The notes: a model not told the origin generated them from the sequence alone. Shown: positions 8,555 through 17,392, counted from the first letter of the stretch. The stretch is 64,000 nt of DNA from Flavobacterium aquaticum (GCF_003259835.1 NZ_QLMI01000009.1:1-64000), one strand, 5' to 3'. Numbers and translations are program-made.

Positions 8555-9832
8555 TTACGTTTTCAACTTTTTCTTTCTTGCAGCAGGAAACAAGACATTA
8601 TTCAAAATCAAGCGATAACCTGGCGAATTTGGATGTAAGTCCAATACTGTTGGAGCATCTCCTACTCTATGTTGATAATCTTCTGGATCGTGACCTCCAT
8701 AAAACGTAAACATTCCTTTTCCTTTGGTTCCATGAATGTATCTTGCTTCACCATTGATTTTACATTCGCCCATTACTAAGACGTTGGATTTTATTTTCTC
8801 GGCATCAAAAGCGGTAGTTTGCCCCATGAAACCTTTTACTAATTGGGTGTGATTTTGGCACAACATTGTAGGAATTGGATCCCATTTTGCCGAATATTCC
8901 ATTAAAGTGAAATAGTCTTTATCCATAGAAAAAGCACCTTTTCCGTGTTCTTCAGTAGTATCAATATCGGAGAATTCGTAAACCATTGGATTTCGAACTA
9001 AAGTATAATCTTTGAAAGCAAATGTGCTCGTGTAATCTATTCGGGATTGATAATTAGCTTCTGAATCATCACCATCAAACATAGGCTCGCAAATATCAAC
9101 TCCTTCGGCCGAAAGTGCAATATCAAAACTATCGGTTGCCGAACACATCGCAAACATAAATCCGCCACCAATTACAAAATCTCTGATTTTTTTAGCCACA
9201 GCCAACTTTTCCTCCGAAACTTTGTTGTAACCTAACTTCTTTGCCAAAGCTTCAGCATCAGCTTTTTGTTGGATGTACCAAGGTGTATTTCTATAATTTC
9301 CAAAGAACTTTCCGTACTGACCTGTGAAATCTTCGTGATGCAAGTGCAACCAATCATATAACAACAATTGATCAGACAACACTTCTTCATCGTAAATTTC
9401 TGTATAGGGAATTTCAGCATAGGTTAACACCATAGTTACGGCATCATCCCAAGGTTGTTTTCCTTTTGGAGTATAAACTGCAATTTTGGGTGCTTTTTCT
9501 AAAACAACCGTTTCCATATTTTGCGATGGCGAACTGATATCTTCTAAAATTGAATTTGTAGCGGCATCCGATAACACTTCAAAAGTAACACCACGAATTT
9601 GACATTCTTTTCTGATTTCAGGCGCGTCGGGTAATAAAAACGAACCGCCTCTATAGTTTAACAACCAACTTACTTTGTAACTTTTATCTAAAGCCCAATA
9701 GGTAATTCCGTATGCTTTTAAGTGATTTTGTTGTCCTTCAGCCTCCATTGGTAATAAAACAAAAGAAGCTCTACTCGAAAATGAGCAAAGAAAAAAGAAT
9801 ACTATAAATAGGTTGAGTCCTTTAAATTTCAT
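8555..9832 (-). CDS. Secreted protein of the type labelled 'asparagine synthetase B' in Bacteroidetes
   Basis: A 425-residue protein with a clear signal peptide (residues 1-22). Family members in this phylum are, as I recall, often named asparagine synthetase B, but the cytosolic enzyme's N-terminal Cys glutaminase and PP-loop synthase motifs are absent. What is visible is a class I glutamine amidotransferase/ThuA-like pattern: KIAVYTP at about 116, DWLHLHHED (160-168), a nucleophile-elbow-like GGGFMFAMC (222-230), and GMFTFYGGHDPEDY near the C-terminus. A role in the periplasm is implied; the reaction is unknown. First gene of a two-gene leftward operon with an almost leaderless promoter. 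Confidence 0.75.
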   Translation of the reverse strand: MKFKGLNLFIVFFFLCSFSSRASFVLLPMEAEGQQNHLKAYGITYWALDKSYKVSWLLNYRGGSFLLPDAPEIRKECQIRGVTFEVLSDAATNSILEDISSPSQNMETVVLEKAPKIAVYTPKGKQPWDDAVTMVLTYAEIPYTEIYDEEVLSDQLLLYDWLHLHHEDFTGQYGKFFGNYRNTPWYIQQKADAEALAKKLGYNKVSEEKLAVAKKIRDFVIGGGFMFAMCSATDSFDIALSAEGVDICEPMFDGDDSEANYQSRIDYTSTFAFKDYTLVRNPMVYEFSDIDTTEEHGKGAFSMDKDYFTLMEYSAKWDPIPTMLCQNHTQLVKGFMGQTTAFDAEKIKSNVLVMGECKINGEARYIHGTKGKGMFTFYGGHDPEDYQHRVGDAPTVLDLHPNSPGYRLILNNVLFPAARKKKLKT

Positions 9833-9838
9833 GGATTA

Positions 9839-9846
9839 CAAATATA
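9839..9846 (-). promoter_or_regulatory. Promoter -7 box of the exported two-gene operon
   Basis: TATATTTG on the minus strand ends only 6 nt before the ATG at 9832, so the transcript would have almost no 5' leader. The best TTG (9874-9872) is 25 bp upstream, wider than usual. Confidence 0.55.
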
Positions 9847-9901
9847 ATTGACTAATTTATAACATTTCTAACAAATATCATTTATCGAAATGTTAAAGTC
9901 G

Positions 9902-9966
9902 TACCCCCGTAAAAATACCTGGTTACCCCCGTAAAAATACCTGGTTTGAAAATCAGGTATTTTTAC
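9902..9966. promoter_or_regulatory. Perfect 22-bp tandem repeat plus inverted copy, candidate operator
   Basis: The 22-bp word starting TACCCCCGTAAAAATACC occurs twice head to tail (9902-9923 and 9924-9945). Its core GTAAAAATACCTG (9931-9943) is then repeated inverted as CAGGTATTTTTAC (9954-9966), so repeat 2 can form a 13-bp stem with a 10-nt loop. It lies 26 nt before a TAGTTTTG promoter box and beyond the end of a NarL-type regulator gene. Binding by that regulator is inference. Confidence 0.6.
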
Positions 9967-9991
9967 GCTTACACAGGATTTTTTTTTGTCA

Positions 9992-9999
9992 TAGTTTTG
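9992..9999 (+). promoter_or_regulatory. Promoter -7 box of the 45-residue membrane protein gene
   Basis: TAGTTTTG fits TAnnTTTG exactly and stands 25 nt before the ATG at 10025. No -33 TTG is present; the repeat cluster ends 25 bp upstream, as expected if an activator replaced the -33 contact. Confidence 0.5.
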
Positions 10000-10024
10000 A
10001 CTTGTATCAAAATAAGAAAAAAAG

Positions 10025-10162
10025 ATGGACACAAACAGTAGTAATTTATCGTTAATAAACTCGAAAGAAATGAAATTGTTAAAAAGAATCGGATATATTG
10101 TGCTTATTATAACTATCCTGGTGTATTTTGTTTTAGTTTTTCAATTCTGCAGAACTTATTAA
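10025..10162 (+). CDS. 45-residue single-pass membrane protein
   Basis: A short frame starting at ATG and ending at TAA. It encodes a polar N-terminus (MDTNSSNLSLINSKEM), a positively charged stretch KLLKR (17-21), a hydrophobic helix of about 18 residues (GYIVLIITILVYFVLVFQ) and a short tail FCRTY. Charge placement predicts an inner-membrane protein with the N-terminus inside. It has its own promoter box and converges on the response-regulator gene. No family is recognised. It is a plausible target or partner of the adjacent signalling operon. Confidence 0.55.
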   Translation: MDTNSSNLSLINSKEMKLLKRIGYIVLIITILVYFVLVFQFCRTY

Positions 10163-10182
10163 TAAATTTGTAAATACACTTT

Positions 10183-10869
10183 TTAAGACTCTATATCGTT
10201 ATGAGAGTCTTCTAGGTTTATGATTTTGTTTTGTATGGCAAATATGACTAATCCTGCCATATTTTTAGAATTTGTTTTTAGCAAAAGGTTATTTCTGTGA
10301 CCATCCACTGTTCTCGTGCTTAAGCTTAGCATTTCACCAATTTCGGAAGAACTATATTGTTTACAAATTAATTCCAACACTTCTTTTTCTCTTTCCGTTA
10401 AGAAATCTTCATCTAAAACGGTTCTTGAAGTTGCATTTGAAATCATGTTTTGATGAATTACTTCCATCACGATTTCATTGTAATAAAATCCTTTTTGAGC
10501 TACTTCGTTAACGGTTTTAATCATATCAATTGGAGAAGCATTTTTAACTAAATAAGATGCCGCGCCCACATTAATCATATTAGCAATAAACGATTTGGTA
10601 TTGTAACTCGTTAAAGCAATGATTCGAATTGCTGGAAAATCTTTGTGAATTAATTTAGTTGCTTCTACTCCATTTAATAATGGCATTTTTAAATCCATCA
10701 TAATGATATCAGGAAGTTCGGTAGTAGTTTTCAAATGCTCCACTAACTCACTACCATTGGAAGCTTCAAAAATAATTTCAAAATTAGGCTCACGCTGAAG
10801 TAAGAAATAAATTCCTTTTCTGAACAATTCTTCATCGTCTGCTAAAATTATTTTGACTTTATTTTCCAT
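10183..10869 (-). CDS. NarL/LuxR-family response regulator
   Basis: A cytosolic two-component regulator of 228 residues. The receiver domain (about 4-125) has the acidic pocket D11-D12, phospho-acceptor D59 in MMDLKMP and a conserved Lys in YLVKNASP. The LuxR helix-turn-helix (about 158-215) begins LTEREKEVLELI and includes LSTRTVDGHRNNL. Its ATG overlaps the kinase stop by one base, so the two are translationally coupled. The nearby 22-bp repeat is a candidate binding site. Confidence 0.93.
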   Translation of the reverse strand: MENKVKIILADDEELFRKGIYFLLQREPNFEIIFEASNGSELVEHLKTTTELPDIIMMDLKMPLLNGVEATKLIHKDFPAIRIIALTSYNTKSFIANMINVGAASYLVKNASPIDMIKTVNEVAQKGFYYNEIVMEVIHQNMISNATSRTVLDEDFLTEREKEVLELICKQYSSSEIGEMLSLSTRTVDGHRNNLLLKTNSKNMAGLVIFAIQNKIINLEDSHNDIES

Positions 10870-11663
10870 TAATTAAAATTAAATATCATTTTTACTCCTT
10901 CATTTGGTTTAGAAGTAAAATTGAAATTCCCCCCTAAGAAGTTAATTCTACTTTCTATATTCTTCATTCCCAAACCTTTTTGATTTTCTTCACTTGAACT
11001 ATCAAAACCTAATCCATTATCAATATAAGTACAGGTTTTTTGGTTATCGAAATTAGTAAATTGGATTGAAATTTCAGTAGCTTTTCCGTGTCGAAGCGAA
11101 TTATTTAACAATTCTTGTAAGATGCGAAATATATGTAGATGTTTTTCAATAGGATAGCTTTCGAAGTCAAGTTGGTTTTCGTAAGAAACTTTAACAGTTT
11201 TGGTACTGTTAAACTCTTCTACGAGTTCTTCAATTCCGGCATGAAGTCCAAATTTCTCTAAAACGGGTGGTAATAAATCGTGTGCAATACGTCTTGAATT
11301 CTCTAACGCTTTTTGTGTTAATTCGATGATATTATTGGTAATTTCTAATTGTTCCGATTCGCTTAGATTAGGAGTTTTTAATAAATGACTATTTAACGAA
11401 ACTACATTCAATTTTGAACTAATATCATCATGCAAATCTTGAGCAATACGTTTGCGTTCTTCTTCTTGGGTTATTAAAACCGAATTCAACAACTCTTTTT
11501 GGTGTTCAATTTCTAAGTTTTTTTTATCAACTTCAATTTGAACGATTTTTTTTCTTGAAAAATAGAAAAACAAAATCAGTACCAAAAACATGGATATAAA
11601 AGCAAGTAATATGAAAAATACTCCTTGAATTATTTCGCTATTTTCTAAATTAATTGAGTTCAT
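10869..11663 (-). CDS. NarX/DegS-type sensor histidine kinase
   Basis: A 264-residue kinase with a single N-terminal membrane helix (about 11-35), no sizeable sensor domain, a coiled linker, a HisKA_3 dimerisation domain with phospho-acceptor H78 in RIAQDLHDD, and a HATPase_c domain (LQELLNNSLRHG, DNGLGFD, GLGMKNIESR). The missing sensor domain suggests that the signal comes through another protein. Its start overlaps the end of the upstream membrane-protein gene by 14 nt. Pairs with the downstream regulator. Confidence 0.92.
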   Translation of the reverse strand: MNSINLENSEIIQGVFFILLAFISMFLVLILFFYFSRKKIVQIEVDKKNLEIEHQKELLNSVLITQEEERKRIAQDLHDDISSKLNVVSLNSHLLKTPNLSESEQLEITNNIIELTQKALENSRRIAHDLLPPVLEKFGLHAGIEELVEEFNSTKTVKVSYENQLDFESYPIEKHLHIFRILQELLNNSLRHGKATEISIQFTNFDNQKTCTYIDNGLGFDSSSEENQKGLGMKNIESRINFLGGNFNFTSKPNEGVKMIFNFN

Positions 11664-12285
11664 TTTTATTAAAATAAATTAATTTCCATTGGTAAAAGAA
11701 AAATCCAAATTTTATGTATTGAAGTGTAATATTTATTATTGTCATCACATCGCCTATTTTGTCATCAATATCCAAAACAACATATAACCTATAAATTAAG
11801 AAAATAAAAGTACTTGTAAATAAATAAAACAACAAACCAATATTACCGTAATAAAAATCTGATTTTTCGCCAAGATTATTATACAAATGCATACTTGAAT
11901 AAACAATTAAAGGCATTGTTGTTAAGTATGGTTCCAAATGATTATACTCAAAAAACAAATTCGGATCAATAAGATATCGAGACAATAAAAAAACTGGAAG
12001 CACAATTAGTAGAATGTAAACTGTAAGTAACTGTGCTCTTGTTTTTAACAATAAAGAAAAAAAATAACTTAAGATTACAAATTGAAACAATTCATAAAAA
12101 TGTTGCATAAAAACATTATAAATACGAAACCATCTCCATAAATTAGAACTAATAAAATCTATTAATAAAACACCTATTATATAAAATGTAAAAATCTTAT
12201 AGGTTTTCCCACTTTTGAAAAAACCTATAAGATAAAGCGAGCATAATAATGCCGACGTTATGAATAAATAACCTGAAGGTTTCAA
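11650..12285 (-). CDS. Polytopic membrane protein, putative signal input of the kinase
   Basis: A 211-residue protein with about six or seven hydrophobic helices separated by short loops rich in Tyr and Phe. There is no signal peptide cleavage site and no recognised domain. It overlaps the histidine kinase by 14 nt and follows the 102-residue gene by 9 nt, so all four are one transcription unit. Because the kinase has only one membrane helix and no input domain, this protein may serve as its sensor; that is inference from gene order. Confidence 0.75.
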   Translation of the reverse strand: MKPSGYLFITSALLCSLYLIGFFKSGKTYKIFTFYIIGVLLIDFISSNLWRWFRIYNVFMQHFYELFQFVILSYFFSLLLKTRAQLLTVYILLIVLPVFLLSRYLIDPNLFFEYNHLEPYLTTMPLIVYSSMHLYNNLGEKSDFYYGNIGLLFYLFTSTFIFLIYRLYVVLDIDDKIGDVMTIINITLQYIKFGFFFYQWKLIYFNKNELN

Positions 12286-12294
12286 TATTACTAA

Positions 12295-12603
12295 CTATGG
12301 ATTGTAAAGAGGACTCGTGGGATCACAATTCTTTGGACAAGGTTCTGTATTATCATAAATCAAATGGTTAGCATCTATTAAATCTTTACCATTTGCATCT
12401 ACACCTACAAACATTAATTTTTGTGTTCCTGTTTCATCTACTCCCATGTAAGCTCTCACATCAACAACTCCATTTGTTGCTAATAGTTCTGATAATGCTC
12501 CTCCAGGAATTAAATGACCTTTTGCTAAATCTTTTGGGGGGTTAGTTCTCCATGATGTTGCCCATGCTTTGGCTACATCGAGAGTAATTGTAAAATCTGG
12601 CAT
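12295..12603 (-). CDS. Conserved hypothetical protein, first gene of the signalling operon
   Basis: A 102-residue soluble protein with no signal peptide or membrane segment. It starts MPDFTITLDVAKAWATSWR, has a central VDVRAYMGVDETGTQKLMFVGVDANGKD and ends in a Cys/Pro tail (EPCPKNCDPTSPLYNP). I recall similar small proteins in other flavobacteria but know no function. As the first gene of an operon with a membrane protein, kinase and regulator, it could be a ligand, modulator or antagonist of the kinase. A weak TACATTTA box (12638-12631) precedes it. Confidence 0.72.
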   Translation of the reverse strand: MPDFTITLDVAKAWATSWRTNPPKDLAKGHLIPGGALSELLATNGVVDVRAYMGVDETGTQKLMFVGVDANGKDLIDANHLIYDNTEPCPKNCDPTSPLYNP

Positions 12604-12655
12604 ATTTTTAAATTTTTTATAATTGAATTATAAATGTAATAAAAAAGAAATAAAA

Positions 12656-12679
12656 AAAACAGGCTAATTGCCTGTTTTT
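12656..12679 (-). terminator. Terminator after dnaB
   Basis: AAAACAGGC (12656-12664) pairs with GCCTGTTTT (12670-12678) around a 5-nt loop. On the minus strand it ends in a run of T, directly after the dnaB stop and before the signalling operon. Confidence 0.85.
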
Positions 12680-12699
12680 AACTTTTAATCTATTTTTTT

Positions 12700-14247
12700 T
12701 TAAAACGGAACATCAGAATCATCATCAAATGAATTCATGGTACTACCAAAAGCTTCATTAGGCGTAGGTAAATTTGGCGTGATAAATGGATTACTATCAT
12801 CTAAATTCATTTTTGAGGGCAATGCATCGAAAGGCGAACTAAAATCATCTAAATTATCAAACTTTCCTAAGTTACCAATGAATTTCAATCGGATGTTATC
12901 TAAGCCTCCATTACGGTGTTTTGCTACGATAAACTCGGCTTGACCTTGAGTTGGCGAACGCTCTTCGTCATCCCATTCGTCAATTTTATAATATTCTGGA
13001 CGGTAAATAAACGATACGATATCGGCATCTTGCTCAATTGCTCCTGATTCCCTTAAGTCGGAAAGTAACGGACGTTTACTAGAACCACGAGTTTCAACGG
13101 CACGAGATAACTGCGAAAGCGCAATTACCGGAACGTTCAATTCTTTTGCTAATGCTTTTAAATTTCTAGAAATAGTTGAAATTTCTTGCTCACGGTTACC
13201 GCCTCCTTTTCCGTTTCCACCTGCTGTCATCAATTGAAGGTAATCGATTACAATCATTTTGATGCCGTATTGCGATGAAAGTCGTCTTGCTTTTGCACGT
13301 AAATCGAAAATCGATAACGATGGTGTATCATCAATATATAAAGGTGCTTTTTCCAAGTCTTTCACCTTAATAGACAATTGCTCCCATTCGTGTTTTTCTA
13401 ATTTTCCTGTTCTTAATTTCTCAGAAGACAATCCTGTTTCAGACGAAATCAAACGTGTAATTAACTGTACAGATGACATCTCTAATGAGAAAAAGGCCAC
13501 TGGCGCACCATAATCGATAGCCATATTTCGTGCCATTGATAACGTAAAAGCCGTTTTACCCATACCTGGACGAGCTGCCACAATAATTAAATCCGAAGGT
13601 TGCCATCCAGAAGTTAATTTATCTAAATTGTGAAATCCTGTTGGAATTCCACTCAAACCTTCTTTACCTGCAATTTCTTCAATACGTTTTTTTGCCTGAA
13701 TCACTAAACTTTGTGCAGTTTCCGAACTACGTTTGATGTTTCCTTGCGTTACTTCGTATAATTTTGATTCTGCTTTATCTAACAAATCGAATACATCAGT
13801 AGATTCATCATACGATTCTTCAATAATTTCGCTTGAAATTTTAATCAAACTTCTTTGAATAAATTTTTGAAGAATAATACGTGAGTGAAACTCAATGTGA
13901 GCCGAAGATGATATCTTTTGCGTTAACTGAATCAAGTAAAAATCACCACCTGAAAGTTCTAGTTTTCCGTTTTTCTTTAATTGAGCAGAAACGGTTAATA
14001 AGTCGATAGGCTGTGTTTCGTTAAACAACTGAACAATAGCTTCAAAAATGTACTTGTGAGCGTCTTTATAAAAGGCATCTGGTTGTAAAATATCAATTAC
14101 TTCATCTACCCCTTTTTTATCAATCATCATGGCACCAAGTACCGCTTCTTCTAGGTCTAACGCCTGAGGAGGTAGTTTTCCTTTTTCCAAATTGATAATC
14201 GTAGTTTTATCTACTTTTATCGGGTTCATATTTCTGACATTTTCCAT
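12700..14247 (-). CDS. dnaB: Replicative DNA helicase
   Basis: Hexameric helicase that unwinds DNA at the replication fork. The 515 residues comprise the N-terminal DnaB domain (about 25-130), a linker, and a RecA-like motor with Walker A ARPGMGKT (about 225-232), FFSLEM, Walker B MIVIDYLQLM, and the Arg-finger region REQEISTISRNLKALAKEL. The C-terminal tail (GSTMNSFDDDSDVPF) is acidic. No intein is present. It stands between its own terminator and that of accA. Confidence 0.97.
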   Translation of the reverse strand: MENVRNMNPIKVDKTTIINLEKGKLPPQALDLEEAVLGAMMIDKKGVDEVIDILQPDAFYKDAHKYIFEAIVQLFNETQPIDLLTVSAQLKKNGKLELSGGDFYLIQLTQKISSSAHIEFHSRIILQKFIQRSLIKISSEIIEESYDESTDVFDLLDKAESKLYEVTQGNIKRSSETAQSLVIQAKKRIEEIAGKEGLSGIPTGFHNLDKLTSGWQPSDLIIVAARPGMGKTAFTLSMARNMAIDYGAPVAFFSLEMSSVQLITRLISSETGLSSEKLRTGKLEKHEWEQLSIKVKDLEKAPLYIDDTPSLSIFDLRAKARRLSSQYGIKMIVIDYLQLMTAGGNGKGGGNREQEISTISRNLKALAKELNVPVIALSQLSRAVETRGSSKRPLLSDLRESGAIEQDADIVSFIYRPEYYKIDEWDDEERSPTQGQAEFIVAKHRNGGLDNIRLKFIGNLGKFDNLDDFSSPFDALPSKMNLDDSNPFITPNLPTPNEAFGSTMNSFDDDSDVPF

Positions 14248-14334
14248 ATTGCGAAGTTAACCAAAATTTACAAAAAAACGTTTTGAGTTCTTAATACCAA
14301 ACTGTTAATAACTTAAAAAAAGTGTTGATAAGCC

Positions 14335-14369
14335 AAAAAAAATCCGAAACTTATGGCTTCGGATTTTTA
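14335..14369 (-). terminator. Terminator after accA
   Basis: AAATCCGAA (14340-14348) pairs with TTCGGATTT (14358-14366) around a 9-nt loop; on the minus strand it ends in a T run, about 25 nt after the accA stop. Confidence 0.85.
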
Positions 14370-14390
14370 TTTATAATTGGAAACAAGTGA

Positions 14391-15344
14391 TTACTCTTTG
14401 AATTCACCCATTTTGCTATATTTATCCATTCGTTGTGCCACTAAATCTTTTGTTGATAAATCTTTTAACTCGTTAAAAGCCTTAGTTACGAACTCAGCAA
14501 CCGATTTAAATGTAGTTTCTTTGTCATAGTGAGCGCCACCAAGCGGTTCTGGAATAATATCATCAATTAACTTTTGTTTTTTCATATCAAATGAAGTTAA
14601 TTTTAATGCTTCCGCTGCTTGTTCTTTATATTCCCAACTTCTCCATAAGATAGACGAACACGATTCTGGTGAAATTACAGAATACCATGTATTTTCTAAC
14701 ATGTATACTCTATCTCCTACTCCAATTCCTAATGCTCCTCCTGAAGCTCCTTCTCCGATAATTACAGAAATAATTGGAGTTTTCAAACGAGCCATTTCGA
14801 AAATATTTCTTGCAATAGCTTCTCCTTGCCCTCTTTCTTCTGCTTCTAATCCTGGATAAGCTCCTGGAGTATCGATTAATGTTAATACAGGAATATTGAA
14901 TTTCTCTGCCATTTTCATTAAACGAAGTGCTTTACGATATCCTTCTGGATTTGCCATCCCGAAGTTTCTGTATTGGCGCATTTTAGTATTAATACCTTTT
15001 TGTTGTCCAATAATCATAAAAGATTGTCCGTTGATTTGACCTAATCCACCAACCATCGCTTTATCATCTTTGAAACTTCTGTCTCCAAAAAGTTCTAAAA
15101 ACGTTCCATTAGTAATATTAGTAATATGTTCTAATGTATAAGGACGATTTGGATGACGTGATAATTGTACACGTTGCCAAGCCGTAAGGTTTTTGTATAT
15201 TTTTTTCTTAGTTTCTTCTAATTTCTTCTCAATTTGCTTACATGTGTTTGACACATCAACATCTGATTCTTGACCAATGATTTGACATTTATCTAATTGG
15301 TCTTCAAGCTCTTTAATTGGTAATTCAAAATCTAAATATTCCAT
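14391..15344 (-). CDS. accA: Acetyl-CoA carboxylase carboxyltransferase subunit alpha
   Basis: Transfers the carboxyl group from carboxybiotin to acetyl-CoA, together with AccD, giving malonyl-CoA for fatty acid synthesis. The 317 residues are full length: an N-terminal helical region ([17 protein letters not shown]), then the carboxyltransferase crotonase-like fold with [33 protein letters not shown] and [15 protein letters not shown]. Transcribed alone from its own promoter. Confidence 0.96.
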   Translation of the reverse strand: MEYLDFELPIKELEDQLDKCQIIGQESDVDVSNTCKQIEKKLEETKKKIYKNLTAWQRVQLSRHPNRPYTLEHITNITNGTFLELFGDRSFKDDKAMVGGLGQINGQSFMIIGQQKGINTKMRQYRNFGMANPEGYRKALRLMKMAEKFNIPVLTLIDTPGAYPGLEAEERGQGEAIARNIFEMARLKTPIISVIIGEGASGGALGIGVGDRVYMLENTWYSVISPESCSSILWRSWEYKEQAAEALKLTSFDMKKQKLIDDIIPEPLGGAHYDKETTFKSVAEFVTKAFNELKDLSTKDLVAQRMDKYSKMGEFKE

Positions 15345-15376
15345 AATCGGTTTATTAGGGTTTGTGTTTGTTGTGA

Positions 15377-15384
15377 CAAAGATA
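15377..15384 (-). promoter_or_regulatory. Promoter -7 box of accA
   Basis: TATCTTTG on the minus strand, 33 nt before the accA ATG. A -33 TTG at normal spacing is not visible. Confidence 0.5.
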
Positions 15385-15415
15385 AAATTTTCAATTAACT
15401 TTAGTAAACTTATCG

Positions 15416-16303
15416 TTAATTAGTTGTTACTTTTTTATAACTTTTTACAATTCCGTTAGCTATAACAGTGGCTAAAATTATAATAGCGCCTACATAAAAC
15501 AAGGGTGTCATTTCTTCTCCATCTTTAAATATTAGCAACGCTAAAATGATTCCGTAAATAGGTTCTAGGTTAATGGTTAACATTACGGTAAACGGACTTA
15601 AAAACTTCATTACTTTTACCGATGCTGAAAACGCATACGCTGTACAAATGGATGATAATAAGAACAGCCAAATCAAGTCGTTTACAGAAAGTGCAAAGAA
15701 AGCAGGTGTAAAACTTCCCGCAAAAAATAAGTAAATACTGATGAAGAAAACACCGCTCGATAATTCGTAAAGTGAGATAATATTCGGATCATACTCTTTA
15801 GCATATTTTCCGTTGATAACAGAGAATAAAGCGGATAAAAATGCGGAGGTTACAGCTAAGTAAATTCCAGTGGTATATTTGGTTTCTACATTAAAAATAA
15901 TTCCTAATCCTACTACTACGATGATTCCAAAAAGCAATTCATACCAAATGACTTTTCGTTTGTAAAAAATGGGTTCTAAAATAGAAGCAAAAAAAGCACC
16001 TGTTGACAAACAAGCTAAGGTTATCGACACATTTGAAACTTTAATAGCTTGATAAAACGTAAGCCAATGTGCTGCAATAATAATTCCGGAAACGATAAAT
16101 CCAATTAAAACATTAAACGGGACTTTGATTTTTTCTTTATTGAAAAGCACTACAAAAGTCATAATTACCGATGCAAAAAGCATGCGATACCAAACCAAAT
16201 CTAAAGCTTCTAATGAAATTAGTTTTCCAAGAATGGCGGTAAATCCCCAAATAAATACAATTACATGAAGATGTAAATAACTTTTTAGATTATCGTTTTG
16301 CAT
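15416..16303 (-). CDS. EamA-family (DMT superfamily) transporter
   Basis: A 295-residue inner-membrane permease with about ten hydrophobic helices arranged as two EamA repeats of roughly five helices ([25 protein letters not shown] opening the first; [20 protein letters not shown] opening the second). Such proteins carry small metabolites outward or inward; no substrate can be read from sequence. It overlaps the LptF/G-like gene by 14 nt, so it is in an operon with it. Confidence 0.9.
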   Translation of the reverse strand: MQNDNLKSYLHLHVIVFIWGFTAILGKLISLEALDLVWYRMLFASVIMTFVVLFNKEKIKVPFNVLIGFIVSGIIIAAHWLTFYQAIKVSNVSITLACLSTGAFFASILEPIFYKRKVIWYELLFGIIVVVGLGIIFNVETKYTTGIYLAVTSAFLSALFSVINGKYAKEYDPNIISLYELSSGVFFISIYLFFAGSFTPAFFALSVNDLIWLFLLSSICTAYAFSASVKVMKFLSPFTVMLTINLEPIYGIILALLIFKDGEEMTPLFYVGAIIILATVIANGIVKSYKKVTTN

Positions 16304-17378
16304 TTCGAAGTAAATAAGCGGCTAAAATTCCGAAAACAATATTTGGAAACCATACGGCTAAAAATGGAGGAATACTCGATTTCTCTGCTAAGGTTCCGAA
16401 AACTTTGTCGAAGAAGATAAAAGTAAATGCGATTACAATTCCAATAGCAAGATTAATTCCCATTCCGCCTCTACGTTTCATAGAAGAAACTGCCACAGCA
16501 ATGATTGTTAATATGAAAGCAGAAATGGGTAAACTAAATTTCTTATAAAAAACAACCAAATACGTATTGATATTTCCGTTTCCTCTGGCTCTTTCCTTGT
16601 TTATAAATTTATTTAATTCTCCAATTGTCATGGTTTCTGCCACATAAATAACTGGAGTTAAATCATCAGGTTCGAAATTATATGCGACTTCATTTTTGTC
16701 TGAAGAAAGAATTTGATCATTAGTTTGACCAACTATCCTCTTGTTGTATCCGAATAATGTATATTTTTTAGTTTTTACATCATAGCGAATTCGGTTTGCT
16801 GTAACTTTTTCAACCAATACATTATCTTGAAACTTTTCAAAAGTGAAATTAAAACCCGTTTGTGATAAATAATTGTAATTGCTTACATAAATATTTTCTT
16901 CAATTTTTCCATCTTTTTTGATTTGTCTGAAAATATCGGAAGTTTCTCTGGTTTGAGAATTCCCTTTTAAGTTTTGATATCTAAAATCGTTAAATCCTTT
17001 ACTTGCTTTTGGCACTAAGAAAAACCCCATCAATAGAGCAAAAATAGATACGATTACCGCGCCGTACATAAAAGGACGTAAGAATCGACCAAATGAGATT
17101 CCTGAACTTAAAATCGCAATAATCTCTGTATTATTCGCTAATTTCGAGGTAAACCAAATAATCGATAGAAATAAGAAAATCGGAAATAATAAATTAGCAA
17201 AATACACGGTAAAATCACCATAATAAATTAAAATATCCTTCAGCGGAATTTTCTTTTCGATCATTTTGTTTACTTTTTCCGAAACGTCAATTGTAATTCC
17301 AATTGGAATAAACATAATCAACATCACTGAAAAAGTGACCAAATAGCGTTTTAAAATGTATTTATCTATTATTTTCAT
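16290..17378 (-). CDS. LptF/LptG-family permease
   Basis: A subunit of the ABC system that lifts lipopolysaccharide from the inner membrane. The 362 residues have the family layout: two helices near the N-terminus (YLVTFSVMLIMFIPIGITI), a third and fourth around residues 60-130, a large periplasmic beta-jellyroll (about 130-265) and two or three C-terminal helices. Which of LptF or LptG it replaces cannot be decided. Its partner ATPase is not next to it. Downstream it overlaps the EamA gene. Confidence 0.9.
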   Translation of the reverse strand: MKIIDKYILKRYLVTFSVMLIMFIPIGITIDVSEKVNKMIEKKIPLKDILIYYGDFTVYFANLLFPIFLFLSIIWFTSKLANNTEIIAILSSGISFGRFLRPFMYGAVIVSIFALLMGFFLVPKASKGFNDFRYQNLKGNSQTRETSDIFRQIKKDGKIEENIYVSNYNYLSQTGFNFTFEKFQDNVLVEKVTANRIRYDVKTKKYTLFGYNKRIVGQTNDQILSSDKNEVAYNFEPDDLTPVIYVAETMTIGELNKFINKERARGNGNINTYLVVFYKKFSLPISAFILTIIAVAVSSMKRRGGMGINLAIGIVIAFTFIFFDKVFGTLAEKSSIPPFLAVWFPNIVFGILAAYLLRNAKR

Positions 17379-17392
17379 ATTTTAAGTTTCAA

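Noticed and set aside
8555-9832. True asparagine synthetase (AsnB)
   Set aside because: Signal peptide present and both AsnB domains missing.
14248-14334. tRNA or origin-like element beside dnaB
   Set aside because: No cloverleaf, and no cluster of DnaA boxes was seen; only an AT-rich gap and the accA terminator.
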